Shown piece by piece: positions 11,481-24,400 of a stretch of DNA of 64,000 nt. Under the pieces are notes generated by a model, which did no database searches, was not told the origin of the DNA, and was given only the letters and a program-made list of their open reading frames with translations. Position numbers and translations under genes: made by a program. Source of the stretch: Pachypanchax playfairii (taxonomy: Eukaryota > Chordata > Actinopteri > Cyprinodontiformes > Aplocheilidae); assembly GCA_006937955.1 (NCBI GenBank), contig SSNP01000017.1, positions 1,612,537-1,676,536 of the forward strand, given 5' to 3'. Each line of letters starts with the position of its first letter. The first letter of the stretch is position 1.

Positions 11481-12239
11481 TCACAGTGTTTTCCCTGTCT
11501 TTCTCCTTTGGTTCACAAGCCAAAACATGATGCAGCAGTCCTCACGCTCCAGATCTCACCTTGATGGAGCGAAGAGGGGGATATTTTAATGAATAGTCAA
11601 AATGTTGTCATCTGCAGGACAAGGGTTATTCATCTGACTCTGTATTCAGGTCAAAGTCCTATTTTGAGGGGAGTGGAAAAAAGTGACAGGAATGTTCTCC
11701 CATTGTGCACCGACAGGACCTGAACTGGCACAGAGGATTGGACAGTTTCTCAGGGGACAGGCATCCTTATATACGTACTTTCTAAGGGCTGTGTTGTGCA
11801 TGAACATGCTCAAATGAACGCTTGTGTTAATATTTTTAGTAAACTTTGATTTTAAAGAGTCTGTTAATGTGAATCACCACTTTATCATGATGGGCTGGTG
11901 GATATGTTGTCTGGGATAGTTTTTACCCTATTAAGGTCTCCCAGCTGATTTGGTCTGATTTAATACTATTCAGAAACACTTATGACAACAGTAGGAACTA
12001 CTTGGACTGGGGTAGAGGCATATTGAAGACCACCTGGTGGCCAGTTTGTGGTCCACCTGGGCAAAGCCTGAATGAAGAACATGGGACTGCTCTACTGTAG
12101 AAACACCACCAGAGGTGCCACCAGCAGCATTATGGTACTATGAGACTGCTGTCTTCACCATTGCTGCCTTGCAAAAGAGATTCAGTGGGATTATTCCTGG
12201 TCAAATGAAGGTCAAATCAAAATAACATTAGTAAAATTA

Positions 12240-12690
12240 AGCCAGGATGTCCAGCAGGCATTCAATGACATTGTAGCCAAATGTCTGAAATAAAGTTCAG
12301 CACCTTAAAGTCTGAGGCCATGGTCCAAGTCCGGGTTGGGAATAAGACACTCCCTCAGCTGGAGGAGTTCAGGTATCTCAGGTCTTGTTTATAAGTGAGT
12401 GTAGAAGGAAGCAAGAGATTGATAAGTGAATTGAAGCAACCTCTGCAGTGAAGCAGGCTCTGCACTGGTCTGTCGTCGTGAAGAGAGTGCTGGGTCGAAA
12501 GGCAAAGCTATCGATGTACCAATCGATCTATGTTGCAACCCACACCTATGGTCATGAGCTGTGGGTAATGACCAAAAGAAAAAGATCAGAAATACAAGAG
12601 GCTGAAATGAGCATCGTCCTCAGAGTGTCTGGACTGACCTGCAGATGGTTTCTATCAGCAGCAGTTCAAAATGTTTCCATGTGACCATAA
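12240..12690 (+). pseudogene. Rex3-type LINE reverse transcriptase fragment
   Basis: Nucleotides from about 12310 read as the C-terminal part of a Rex3/RTE reverse transcriptase. The order is a KSEAMV-like segment, RVGN, LEEFRYL, then SVVVKRVLGRKAKLSMYQSI, YGHELWVM, a basic stretch, and EAEMS...LRVSGL. In intact Rex3 these lie downstream of the catalytic F/YxDD box, which is absent here. The last third stays open as one frame (12448-12684); earlier parts carry stops such as the TAA in GTCTTGTTTATAAGTG. Neither the 3' end nor a GATG tail is attached, so the copy is truncated at both ends. Confidence 0.82.
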
Positions 12691-13947
12691 ATGAACTTAG
12701 ATGGAAGTTTTGTGAGCTGAGCTTTAAGCTGGTTCTTTTAAAGTGTGAACACGTTCTGAGGTAAACCAGATTGACATGTGCTGGATGACTGAGAATCTAC
12801 ATAAACCTATGGCCAGTCAGCCTACCTCTGATGTTTTGAGCAAATTCAAATTCTAGTCACCTGCAGACTTGATGTGCAAACTTGCTGTCGAAGTCAGAGT
12901 CACCTACCCTGACAAAAGGTTAAAAAAACAGCTGCTGACAAATAAAAATGCATGCAGTGTTGTTATATATTTGAGCATCCCTGCCCCATCTTTTTGCTCA
13001 GTCTCGATTTTTCTCTCTATCTCTCTTTTTGGAGGATGTGCAGAAGACACACCAGTCAGTAGAGCACATGGGTCTGAAGCTCTTTTGTCTCTGATCTGTG
13101 AGCGAATATTAATGTGGCGTTTGCTTTCTGAGATGGATCAAATTCAGTGAAAGAAGAGGGATCTTTTTTCTTTTTCACAGACCCTGGGTTGTAGGGGATT
13201 TTAATGTGGCACTGGCTGGATGTACATCCTAATAGGCCGGTGCTGAAAACATGAGAGCAATCCTCAGAGATTACGATGGAGGGAGATGTAGAGTAAAGGA
13301 GAGAAGACAGAGATATGGAAGGATAAATATGCTCTATAGCTGAGTTACTGTGTTTGGAGCTGTATTTCCTCACTTGTGGAGTTTCACTTGCAAAGTTATT
13401 TCCACTGCACATGTATCTTTTGAAAAATCTCCATCTGTAGGCCCTGAGCAGCAGTGTGCTCTGTGTTCATCATTTAATGAGCAGAACTTTAAGTGGAGAT
13501 GCATAGCTAAAATAACTTTGTATCACCTCATGATACAACATCAGACATAAATAAATTGCTTCATAAAAACACTCAATAAGCCACTGAAAACTAGATTTGA
13601 AAGTTCTCTAGAGGACCAAAAGGATTTTACTGCTCTTGTGTTAGTCTTAAACAGATGCTGTAACTTCATCTTTCTGTGCCCTTTTCATGAGATTCACTCT
13701 TTAGAAATAAGGCTTTTATTTGAAAGGACAGAGTTTTTATTGAGAACTCTATTCTTTACAGGGCATTCACATCCCCTTTTCTTACAATAAATGTAATAAT
13801 TAGCTGAAAACAAAGTCCTTGGCCTCCATAAGTTTGATTGAGACATGAAGCTTTTTGTCTGGCTGTTGCAAGTAAAAAGCCACCATCTACTCCCTGTATG
13901 TGTTATGGAACATATTCTGGCTTTGCAGTCTAAATGGTTTGGAGGCT
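12691..13947. other. Non-genic stretch
   Basis: No supported gene or recognised repeat. Overlapping frames on both strands around 13056-13412 lack domain features. Confidence 0.5.
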
Positions 13948-14721
13948 TCATCCATCCATCCCTTCTTTATATACTTGTCTGTTCCATTGCAGGGTTGCAG
14001 GGAGCTGATTTCTATCTCCAGCAGTCATTAGGTGAGAGGTGGGCCACACCCTGCACAGGTCGCCTGCTCATTACGGGATCAGAGACAAAGACAAACATAC
14101 ACTCACCTAAAGCTGATTTAAACTCTCCATTTAGGGTGCATTCACACCAGCCCTGTTTAGTCCGCTTGAATCGAACTCTAGTTCGTTTTCACAGAAAGTC
14201 TGGTTTGTTTCATGTGAACAGGCAACTGAACTCTGATTCGCACCTTGTGTAGTCCTCTGCTTCGTTATCTGCTCATCATGAGCCCATTGCTGCAAAATAT
14301 TGATCTGGTACATTCGCCAAACACAAAAGATCAACCCCAAAACTACCAGAATCTGCTGCTACTCCAAGTTTTCCAAGTTTGTTTAAGTTTCACTCTCCGG
14401 CGGCAGTGCCAAGAAGTGCAGTAACACCACAGCGCCACCAGGGACGGGGATGCAACATGCTCCTAAGGTTATTTGGTTCATTTCATAGAGTGCAGTGTGA
14501 TCCAAACTGCACCAACTAAAAACAGCAACAATGTTACAGTTTTGGTCCCCAGTCAAACCGAGTCCACCTGACTATCAGGTGTGAATACAGCCTAAAACTA
14601 ATATACATGTTTTTCATCTTTAGGTGTAAACCTGTAAACTCCCCATAAAAAGGCCCTGAAATGAATGGAGGACCCTCTTGCTGCGAGGCAGTTATACTAA
14701 CAACTATTCCACTGTGCAGCA
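13948..14721 (-). repeat. Common teleost dispersed repeat, interrupted
   Basis: Two halves of one repeat, 13948-14129 and 14597-14721, in minus orientation. The first half holds TCCATCCATCCC, then GGGTTGCAGGGAGCTG, TCATTAGGTGAGAGGTGGGC, CACAGGTCGCC and an AATTTAGAGT-like region. The second half continues with ATACATGTTTTTC, TGTAAACTCCCCATAAAAAG, CTTGCTGCGAGGCAG and CACTGTGCAGC. This is the very common fish repeat that on the other strand reads from a gcacngtggtg-type head to a gacctgtccaggg-type segment. It is split by an inverted-repeat element. Confidence 0.75.
14130..14596. mobile_element. 467-bp inverted-repeat (MITE-like) element
   Basis: Left end TTTAGGGTGCATTCACACC (14130-14148) and right end GGTGTGAATACAGCCTAAA (14578-14596) are inverted repeats matching at 17 of 19 positions. 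The subterminal regions also mirror each other loosely (TAGTCCGCTTGAATCGAAC on the left, CAAACCGAGTCCACCTG on the right). There is no long reading frame, so it is non-autonomous. It interrupts a dispersed repeat that resumes directly after it. I could not fix an exact target duplication, so the superfamily stays open. Confidence 0.75.
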
Positions 14722-17700
14722 ATAAGATAATACAGGACAGTTTCAGACATCAAGACAAAATTAATTAATGCTCAAAAATAATTTTAAAGGGCCGACTGAG
14801 GCCTGCAATAATTTTGGATTTTAGAAAGCCTTATAACTGTCCCAGTTTTGAGCTATTGGAGTGAAAGTGCCAAATTTTGCACTGCAGATCAACATAACTG
14901 GTCCAAAAATTCCTAAGTGAGACACTGACAATAAATCTAAAATAAATGCCCAATTTTCTTTTACTTCCAGTTGGTCATTTTTTAATTTAAATAACACAAA
15001 TTGTCTATGGCTGGAACAGCATATGAGACACTAGGATCAACAAATATTGTGTTACTAACTATTTCCACATCACAGTGTGTGACTTGGCCTTTTTCATTAG
15101 ACACCCATTTTCTAGAAGTCTTCCCACTGAGTTTAAATTGAGTGTACAGCTACCTTCAAATTCTTTCTTTCATCTTTCCTTTTTGCACTTTGGTGATATC
15201 TGATAAATTTGTTGCACATTTTATTGTTGAATTCTTAATATCATCCAACCTAACCCTATTCTTTCCCGTGAAGCACTTCATAGCACTGATAGGAACAAAA
15301 AGTGCTATACAAGCAACTTAAAACACGAGCTAATGCCCAGCATATTGTGATAAAAACACAATTTAATTGGCATCATGAAAAATTAGGAAGTCCAGATTTA
15401 GCAGGAGCTGAACATTTCTGTCTTAACAGCAGACATCTTTTCTAAATCATCCGAACTGTTCTACAAATAACCGTGCGCGTCTTTAAATTGGCTGCCTCTG
15501 AATCTAAACAGTCAGCAGAAAAATACCCTGCATGAAGCTATAATAAAGACAGACATCAACTGAAAATACAATAGAGTGACAAAATTCACCAAAGGAGGGG
15601 GGAAATAATGGATTAGCAAAACATCAAGCTGTAGTACAAGTTTTGTGTTTGACTTACAGTAAAAATCACACACAAGATTCAGGAATAAATCAAAAGGAAT
15701 GTTATTATTTGATGGATTTTCTTTGCTGCACAATATAACATGATGCCAGATTGTGATTGGTGAAACCATTTTTTGAAAAATAAAATAAAAAAACAGTCCA
15801 ACCCGTTGTTCAGCTTCACAATGTGAAGTCTCTGTTACACTTAACTCATGGAAAAAACAAAAAAAGGACCTATAACCATTCTTGACATAATAGAAATCAC
15901 ATTTGATTTAAATATTAGCTTGTTCAAGTGCTCAGCAATAAGAAGTATTTTACACAAAAACACAGATGGGATGAATTCACTGTTGAAGGCCACGGGGATT
16001 ATGAATAGTAGTTTAATGAGGCAGTAGGTGGATGTCGTGGGACTGTGCAGCTCAGACTGTGGCAAAGCCGAGCCTTTTGTTCCCATCAGTACATGGTAAT
16101 GATGGAGAAACTGATTTTCTAAGAAAAGGATTGGGAAAGGAACAAGAGTCTGTTGAAGCAGCTGCAATAATGAATTGGAAACCTTAATAATGGTTTTGAA
16201 AGTCTATATGGGCCTTAGTTTTAAAACTCTACGCATGTGCTAATGCTAATAATGTAGTTACTGTCATTAATCCCTTTATTCCTGCTCAACAAGGTCCCTG
16301 ACAGCTTTATCAAAAGTTTCACTGACACAGAGATGCTTTTATTTATTTATTTTTTTTATAGCAGCCTATTCATGCTAAATGCTAACAATGATCAATACAT
16401 TCTGGATCTATCCACCCAATCACACCCTGAGATGAGCTAAGAATGTTGAGTTAAATCATCAGAGGACAGGATAAATCAGAACCCTACAGTGAAATCCAGA
16501 TGTCTCCCCTCCCTTGAGCAAGCCTCCAGGGCTGGTTGTGTCTGCTGTGATCAGATTTTGTTCAAAACACAGCCCTGTACAAAGGGTGGTCAATGGAACG
16601 GGGATCATTTTTGGTGAATGTGGTATGAGACAGGTGTAGAATAGGGATATAATTGCAGGAACACAGGAGGTGGCCCTCAGCTGTCAGTGCTTTAAGTGTC
16701 TGTATTGTATTACATGAAACTGTTTTGTCTTCCCTTTCACAGAGTTTGGTCATAATTCCAACTTCTCTCCATGGATCATAACTCTGGGCTCAACTTATCA
16801 CCCTCCTTTCCACCAACCCAACATTCTCTTTTTCTTTTATTGTTTGTCTCCCACACTATCACCAGCTGAGCCATACAGAGTGGAGAAAACATTTGTTTTG
16901 TCAGCTATGATAACCGACTAACTGTCACATGTTGAAAAAGAGAGATCTGTGTAGCAGCTACTGGAATACATTGCACTCGGTTTCTTCCCCCATCTTTTGC
17001 TCCATTTTGCTTTTTTTTTGTGTATGTGAGGAAGACAACAAGGGGTGGGCCTGGTGTGCTGTTATGACAAGACCTGTGTGTGTTTTTCTCCTAATGTTAC
17101 CCTGCGCTTGCATCTCAGAGACGAGAAAAACATCAACAGTGTTGTGCATGTTTGAGTTTGCAGTTGTGTGCACATGCAGAGCTCCACCGCAAATAGAACC
17201 CTGTTGAGAAAGATAAATGAGCTCTCTGTGCTGTGACGTGTGCCTTTGCCTTACACATGCAAATATAAGCTTTACTACAATGTAATACAATCAAAAATAT
17301 AACCTCTCGTAAGACCACTTTTATTAAAAGCCCCCAAATTTGTTTAATTTAGATAATTGCAATACATTTAAATATACTTTCCATCAATAATGCATGCTGT
17401 AAATGCAAAGTATTCATGAGACAGTGACAGATAAGACAAAGTGTTTGTGTCACGTATAAAATGATCTGATTATTGCCCCTCTGCAGGCTCATGAGGTTGG
17501 AGGATGGTGTGAGGTCTGCACTGTTAACTGACATCTAAAAGAACGCCCGAAGCTTCACTTAATGGCATTTTAGTGGGCAGAGATGCATTAAAAAAACTTT
17601 CATTACTGCACTAATTGCAGCTCTAAGTTCTGTTAAAGTATGCTGATACTATTTTAAAGCTATTAATCCGAGTCCACTTAATGATCTTGTAACATGCAGG

Positions 17701-19949
17701 GATGTTGTTGAAAATGAAAAACAAGTGGTCCTTGAAGATCCTTTCATCCACTGTCGTAGACACTTACTTTTGTTTTAGTTGAGACATAATTTACTCGTTC
17801 TGTGTGCAATGTGTGTGCTTTTTTAATAAAAATACTTTAAAAAGGCTGATATATTTGTGTTTTATCCCCATAAACCAGGAAATACTTCACTTGAAACATA
17901 ATTAGGGCTCCAAGTTTAGACTTTAACGTTTTGCTATAACTATTATTTGTTGTTAAACACGGTTAAATCATAGCCCTAAAGTAATAGTTTGGCATTTTGA
18001 AGTAGGATTTGTGGAAAAGTTTGAACATTTAAGATGTTTGTTTTTAGCTCTTTAAACAATATCAGTTTTTAGGAAAATAATTTAACTCTGATTGGCTCAA
18101 ATCTGAACAATGTTTTAGTGGTTCATGCAAATGCTGTTTTACAAACCATCATGTTCTAACAAAATTTCGACCAAAGTTTGTTTTTGTATAGAATTTTTTG
18201 ATTTGCAAGCACTAATGATAGCAAGCTGTTAGCTGTAGCATTTTTAGATGCAGCCTGGGTTCCAGCAGAATCGTCACACTATTTCTGTCAGAATAACTGT
18301 TCAGTTTAAAGCTGTTGGTGGAGTAAATTTTACATGAATTGATATGTACAAGAATTAGTTTGTTTTAGGCAAAATCTGCTTCAGAACAATGCTGATAAAC
18401 TGATAATTGGTATTACAGAGGGACCCACTTAAAAAGGGAATGTTGTCACCTTTGTTGATCCTGTCAGGCTTAAACTCATCTGAGTTCATTCAAAGAGCAA
18501 AATCCTACTTGAAACTGTACATTTTTTACTTTTGAAAGCTGATATTTAAGGTAATGCATTAAAGCTACAATTAAATCCTTGAGACATTTGTTTTATTTAA
18601 GCACATTTCAATACACAGGGAAACTGAGTCTTTTGTGAGAGCTCAGACTTCTCAGTGTAATTGAAATAAACTCACACCTCGTCTGTTTCATTTGACCATT
18701 TTATATCACTGGATCTCTGCAGACGTCTCTTAAACTTGCAAACTTTTTTCCTGCTGACAACATTGACAGTGTGCACAACCATGCCTGTTTTTACAGCTGG
18801 AATCACTTTTTTTTTGCAAAATGCTTGTACAAAGAGAGAGGCGTTGCATGATGGGAAACAGGAAACCACACATAACTGTCTTTGTTTTCAGTGAGTTGGG
18901 ATATTAAAAACATTCAGCTTTTTGAAACGAATTGAGACTGTATCCTTACTCAAAAACACAGCTTGCTGCCACAGGAATGAAACATTCTGATTATTTCACG
19001 ACTCACGGGGAGTCGAGGTTAAAACAGCTTGTGTTTAAGTCGGATATAATAAATATCTGACAACATTTTTTTTTATTTGAAAAGACCTATAAAATATACT
19101 TAGAACTGTAGTAAATGCAAATGAATAAAAAAATAAAATTCACCTGCTTTTCAAGATCCCTAAATTATATAGGCCTACAGGGATTTACAAAAAATAAAAA
19201 AAAGAAATAAAAAACCAAACCAGAAAAAAAACAAAACAATAAAATCTTTGGGATGGTTTGGAAACCTTGATTCATCAGACAGTTGTCTCAGTTGTCCCAG
19301 TTTTAGGTTATGAGAGATCAAGTGTCCCCTCATTGCAAAAAATCACCATAGATCTATACATAAGCAAAAAAAAAAAAAAGATTCCTCTGATGAATGGAAA
19401 ATGTCTGGCACTGGCCTGTTACCATGACAACTATCATTAAATGCAGTGTCAGGAGCTCGCTTGTGAAGTGACATTCTATGACTTCATAATTCAGTTTCTT
19501 TGAGATGTGTAATTAACAACATTTCTGTCCGTGAGCTTTTAGGTTGTTGCTGTTGCCACATTGATCAACTCTTTTTTTTTTTTCTTTGCACACCAATAAC
19601 ACTTAGGTTGACCTTTTATAGTATTATTGTGTAATATCTACTCTTAGTTTGCCTTATAAGAAATACAAATATACCTGAACACAGCTTTATAAAAAAAGAA
19701 AACAAATTAAATAAACACATGTTTTGCATTAAAAGAGTTATTTAACCTTTACGGAATACTGCAGAATGTTTTCAAAGCAAGAATTTACAGACAAACAGGT
19801 AAATACTAGTCAGAAATCTTGTTATGAAATTTCAAATTAAACATTAAGAAAATGAATGATGTAATAATCTTCAATTTAAATGTAACAGTCTTTCTAACGG
19901 TTACCATATAGTATTTCTGTGCACAAATACTAACACTTTAACATGTGCG
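14722..19949. other. Non-genic stretch
   Basis: No supported gene. A short segment at 15268-15320 (GTGAAGCACTT...AAAAAGTGCTATACAAG) resembles a fragment frequently seen at the 3' end of fish retroelements, but is too short to assign. The region 16010-16330 is repeat-free with TAAT cores and could be regulatory. A and T homopolymers occur near 19180-19240, 19366 and 19570. Confidence 0.5.
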
Positions 19950-20275
19950 TTTACATAGTAGGGTTGCACAGTGGTGGAAACGGTTGCACCGTTGTCTCGC
20001 ATCTAGAAAGCTCGTTCACTTTTCTGAATGAAGTTTGCATGTTCTCTTTGCATGTGTGACTTTTCTCTAAAAATCTTCACACACTCCAAAAACATACACG
20101 TTAGATTAACTGGCAACTCAAAACTGGTCCTAGGTGTGAGTGTTTGTGAGTTGTTGTCCATATTTAATTGCACCTGTGGTTGACAGGTGATTCTTCCAGG
20201 GTGTAACCCCACCTCTCATCCAATGCCTGCTGAGACACCAGCCCCCCATGACCCTGAGCAGGAGGGTGTATAAGA
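19950..20275 (+). repeat. Common teleost dispersed repeat
   Basis: Recognised from ordered landmarks: GGGTTGCACAGTGGTGG head, GTTTGCATGTTCTCTTTGCA, CACTCCAAAAACATACACGT, TAGATTAACTGGCAACTC, TAGGTGTGAGTG, CCAGGGTGTAACCCCACCTC and CCATGACCCTGAGCAGGAGG. This copy is diverged and slightly rearranged around 20160-20200. It is not coding. Confidence 0.8.
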
Positions 20276-21336
20276 TCTACAAAGTTTCTTAGCTACAGAT
20301 AGACTCATGGTGATGATTTTAACTCCTTATAACATCCCTTAAAATGAAAATGTTGAATAAAATATGGGCAGACATGAAATACATAAAGTAGAAACTTAGA
20401 AATCTGTCAGCCTAAAAACCTATGAAAAATTAAAGATAGTTCTAAAAAAACATTTGAAAACAGACTATTTGTTTAAGATTATATAAGTATATGTCCATGT
20501 TTTTGTAGGTTTATGAGTGCTGGTAATTTGAGGGATTCAAATGAAGATGAAGTATTTCTGGGCTCATAGAAAATGTCCCCAGAGGTCTCACTAACTGTTA
20601 AGAGTCCAGTAACATTTTAGCCACTTCAACATTCCTCTACATTTTATTTGTGATGAAGGAAACAACTCTCTCAGGAGTTCCCAGGATCAACAACTGATGT
20701 GCTGTAGAACTTGTAATTCGACCAGGTTCCAGTTGGTGAGAGTGGAAATACATTTTCTATGATAAATACTTTAACAACCACTCTAAAGTTTAAAATGGTC
20801 AGAGTCTTTTCCAGGTACGAAATATTCATTAATCTGACTGCTAGAAACCCAAAAATAAAACAAAAAGAAAGAGTTTTATTAAACATTCCAGGTGATTTTT
20901 AAACTTCTCAAGACTTTTTATGTTTTTCATACTTCTGATACGAAGACCCAGCTTTGTCTCCAAACTGTCAAACTTGTAGGTAAATACTTCACTTCAATAC
21001 GCTTGACTTGACTGACCCATATTAGGCAGTGAACCTGCAGGCTGAAGAGACCAGATGGTATAGAGGAGGGGAGGTCATTATCTGGCTATAGTACCCCAGG
21101 AGGTGGAGTGCTGAGGACACCAGGAAGGAAAAAAAGGGACATCATGATGCAGACATGTCCAGACATCTCAAAGAAAGAAGGTATCAGTTTCCTCAGACCT
21201 GAGACCTGACAGACACTTGTGGCACATCTGGTGGCCCTAAGAATAACTAGTGTGCAGCCAACTACAGCTGGCATAAGGTGGAAACAGAGCTGCACCTCCT
21301 CACCTCCTGCCAGCTGCACCAAGACATCAGGAAAAG

Positions 21337-21338
<2 letters not shown>
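20276..21338. other. Non-genic stretch
   Basis: No supported gene. The part 21030-21338 is GC-richer and open on one strand for about 140 codons, partly through the CA repeat, but has no recognisable domain. It may be decayed mobile-element sequence. Confidence 0.45.
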
Positions 21339-21381
<43 letters not shown>

Positions 21382-21403
21382 CACATATACACACACACAC
21401 ACA
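21339..21403. repeat. CA microsatellite
   Basis: AC run of 40 bp (21339-21378), a short interruption TCTCACATAT, then a second AC run (21389-21403). The histidine/threonine-repeat frames crossing it are artefacts. Confidence 0.95.
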
Positions 21404-24400
21404 TGAAGAAAAAGAGAGCTTTACACACATGGACAGGATCAACAAACTGCCAAATAACTTCTGGGATAAATCAAACAAAACAACAGCTGGTTTTATTATC
21501 TGGGATGTCAAACACACAACAAAACACTGTCATAAAATCATTCACAATAAAACTCATCACAATATTAACACTTGAATTTCTATTTACTACTTATTTCTTT
21601 GATCATTTGTTTCTTTCACATGCCAATAAAGCTCTGTATTAAAAAAAAGATTTTATTATAAACATTGCACTAATCTGTTGTTATAGGAAGAGTTATAAAA
21701 GGCAAAGCTAATAGGATTTTAGCTTATAGAATCTTAACATGTCACAAAAGTAATTGAGTTTAAATGTAGTCTGAGTTGATTAATTACCAGAGGTGTTTTT
21801 AACCCTTTCACATAAAGAGAAATATACAATGTGAAAACAGTAGGACATCTTTCAAGCAGAGTTCAAGCATAAAATTAGGAAGATATTATGATTGGAACTA
21901 GAACAACTTTTTATTCAATAACATGGTGTTGTGCTTTGTTCAGTTTTTGTAGAAAAGACATTTTACTTATAAATGCGTTTTAAAAATAAAAGTTCCTGAT
22001 GTCTACTCCAACATGCCACAAACCTTTGACCTCAAACTATTACACACAGGACAGCACATTAGGTATTTATTAATGCAAACAAGTTGTAAAAGTGTATTTT
22101 TTGACAACGTTTAGTCTCTTTTAGTAGTGCCTGGGATAAAATTCCTAAATCGTATCCCAACAGCTCTTCTCATTCAAACTGAGCTGATACTTTGATGCTT
22201 TTCTGGAATATTGACAGAGTGGCAGCAGCAAATAGATTAAACCAGAGATTTCTTACAACACCTTGTGTGAATGTCAAGAATTTAATGCTATATAACTGTG
22301 TGGTTTGCACACTGGTCGCCATGTTAATTTATTTACTAGATTTAGAGAGCCACACATTTTTAGAGAAAAAAAAGTCCTTGACTCATTCAGAAAGAGGATT
22401 CCTGTTAACACACTGCGCTGCTTCTCTGCAGTGGTTCTGTTTGGGAGTCAAAAACAAAATACAATTAGTTCCATGCTACTTCTGCACTATGGACCATGTG
22501 ACAGTAGCATTTGTAATTGATACAGAATGATGACTGAGGAGGAGATGAAACATGAAACACAAAAGTGCTGTACTCTTGTCTGATCAGACACGCTTGTGTT
22601 TGTGAATGCACATCAAACACAGCTTCTCACACTTGCCTTTTATTCCCTTCATCCGCTCCTCCCAGTTTGACTCATTCTTTCTTTTGTAACACGAGCAGAT
22701 CGACAGCTGTGTGAGTTCTGGGTATGTTGAACTTCTTGTCCTCCAGGAAACACTTACAGACAGTATACAGTTAAATCTCACCCATTCAGTGTTGTGATAC
22801 TGCTGAATCTCACAAAACAAGTGGGCATGAGAAGCCTATAACTGTTCTTTATTTTTATCAAAAAATCCACGATGAGCATTTTCCCTCCTAAAATTGGATT
22901 GTTTTTGTCTGTTTGTGAGTCAAAAAGAAGACTGGTCACATATCTTTAAAGAAATAAAAAAAGCAATGACAGGAAACGCAGCCTATTGTATTATAAAAGA
23001 GTGGCATGCCCCTTGTGACTAGGGGCTGACTAATAGGTTTGGAAGTATAAACACGGTGAGCGTGTAAGCTGTTATGAGGGGTAAGGACGTAAAGGCGAAG
23101 TTTGTTGAAAGGAAACAAAAGCAATCTTGACTGACATAATGAGAAATGGCAGCAGTGCAACAACAACAAAATAAACCCAGAACTGCCACAAAATGTACAA
23201 TATCACCTGGAGTAAAAGAAAAGAAAACAGTAAGTGAAAGCATAACTCCGAGAATTTGTAGCACAGCACAGTTAAAACGATGTACTTTACACAAACTCTG
23301 GGATGTTGTTTGCATCTGAAACCAGTTGTTTGTTTTTCCTGCTCTGTCTCACCCTTTTCTGACCTTTTTCTCACCCACTCTACCACCAGTTTCTCATCAT
23401 CCAAAAAGCTTCAGATTCCAACATGTAATTCACAACCCATTTTAGAATCTGGCAATATGACACTCGGGTTCCGTCAGGTTTTGCAGCAGCAGAGCCTTTT
23501 CACAGTAATTTTCCTGCAATCACAGGAAATCAGCAACCTTGTTGTCACTGCTGTACCTGACCCTCAGTCCAACATATCATCTTTTAATATTCTCACCTTT
23601 TTTCTTTTAAATGTTTTTGCACATCCTGTGAAATGTGACTGCTTGAAAAAAAAAAAAAAAGTGTTGCCCAATCTGCTCCTCAAAACACAGAAACTCAACA
23701 ACATGCTCTCAAATGGGAGCACTTCAATTCTGAGGCCTCGTTCTGAAAACATTTGTTATTTCAGGTATTACTTCAGATTGCAGTCCATTTTTAGGGGAAG
23801 TAAAGCACCAAAACTTTACCACTTGTTCCTCTCAACTTGTTTTCCTTTTCCAGTTCAATTTCATCTGTTTTTAAAATGCTTGCTTGTTTACTTCCTGTCC
23901 TCCTGCCCTGTGTGATGGTTTTGGAAGTTAGTTCTGACAGATGCATATCAGAGCATTTTATCTATATTTATTGGGGCCACATTTTCATGAAAGACTGAAC
24001 AAGTTTAGATCTCCAGAAGAAATATAATATTGATAATTTCACTTTAGTGGAATGGAGGATGGTTATCCATTAAATGTGGTGTAACTGAGACGTCAGTTAG
24101 AAAACATTAGTTTTTTACAACCAGACAGATTTTTTCCCTTCTATTTTAAAACCTGGACAAAATCAATGAGAAAATATATTTTTTTAAAATCTAAATATAC
24201 ATGAAAGAAATAAAAATAAAGAACTCGGTTTCAAACTGCATACATTGAACATATATAAGATATTAAAATATATTCCATATCAGTGTTTGACACTTCATGG
24301 TTGAGCTTAATAACAAACTTTGTTCACATTATTGGTGAAAAATGGGGAAAATCAGCTTTTCTTCAGATTTTTTCATATTGCACTCAGAGTGATGTTGCAA

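Larger units (their letters stand above)
8213..12239. other. Non-genic stretch
   Basis: No supported gene. Frames of up to about 100 codons (for example 10202-10507) show no domain or conserved composition. The segment contains a TA microsatellite, a CT microsatellite and one candidate enhancer, listed separately. The part 11880-12239 precedes a Rex3 fragment and may include older, unrecognisable element sequence. Confidence 0.5.

Noticed and set aside
13845..14252. Plus-strand frame of 135 codons
   Set aside because: It runs across a dispersed repeat and into an inverted-repeat element; it is not a gene.
21086..21575. Frames of 118-143 codons across the CA repeat
   Set aside because: Length comes from the dinucleotide repeat; the flanks have no domain.
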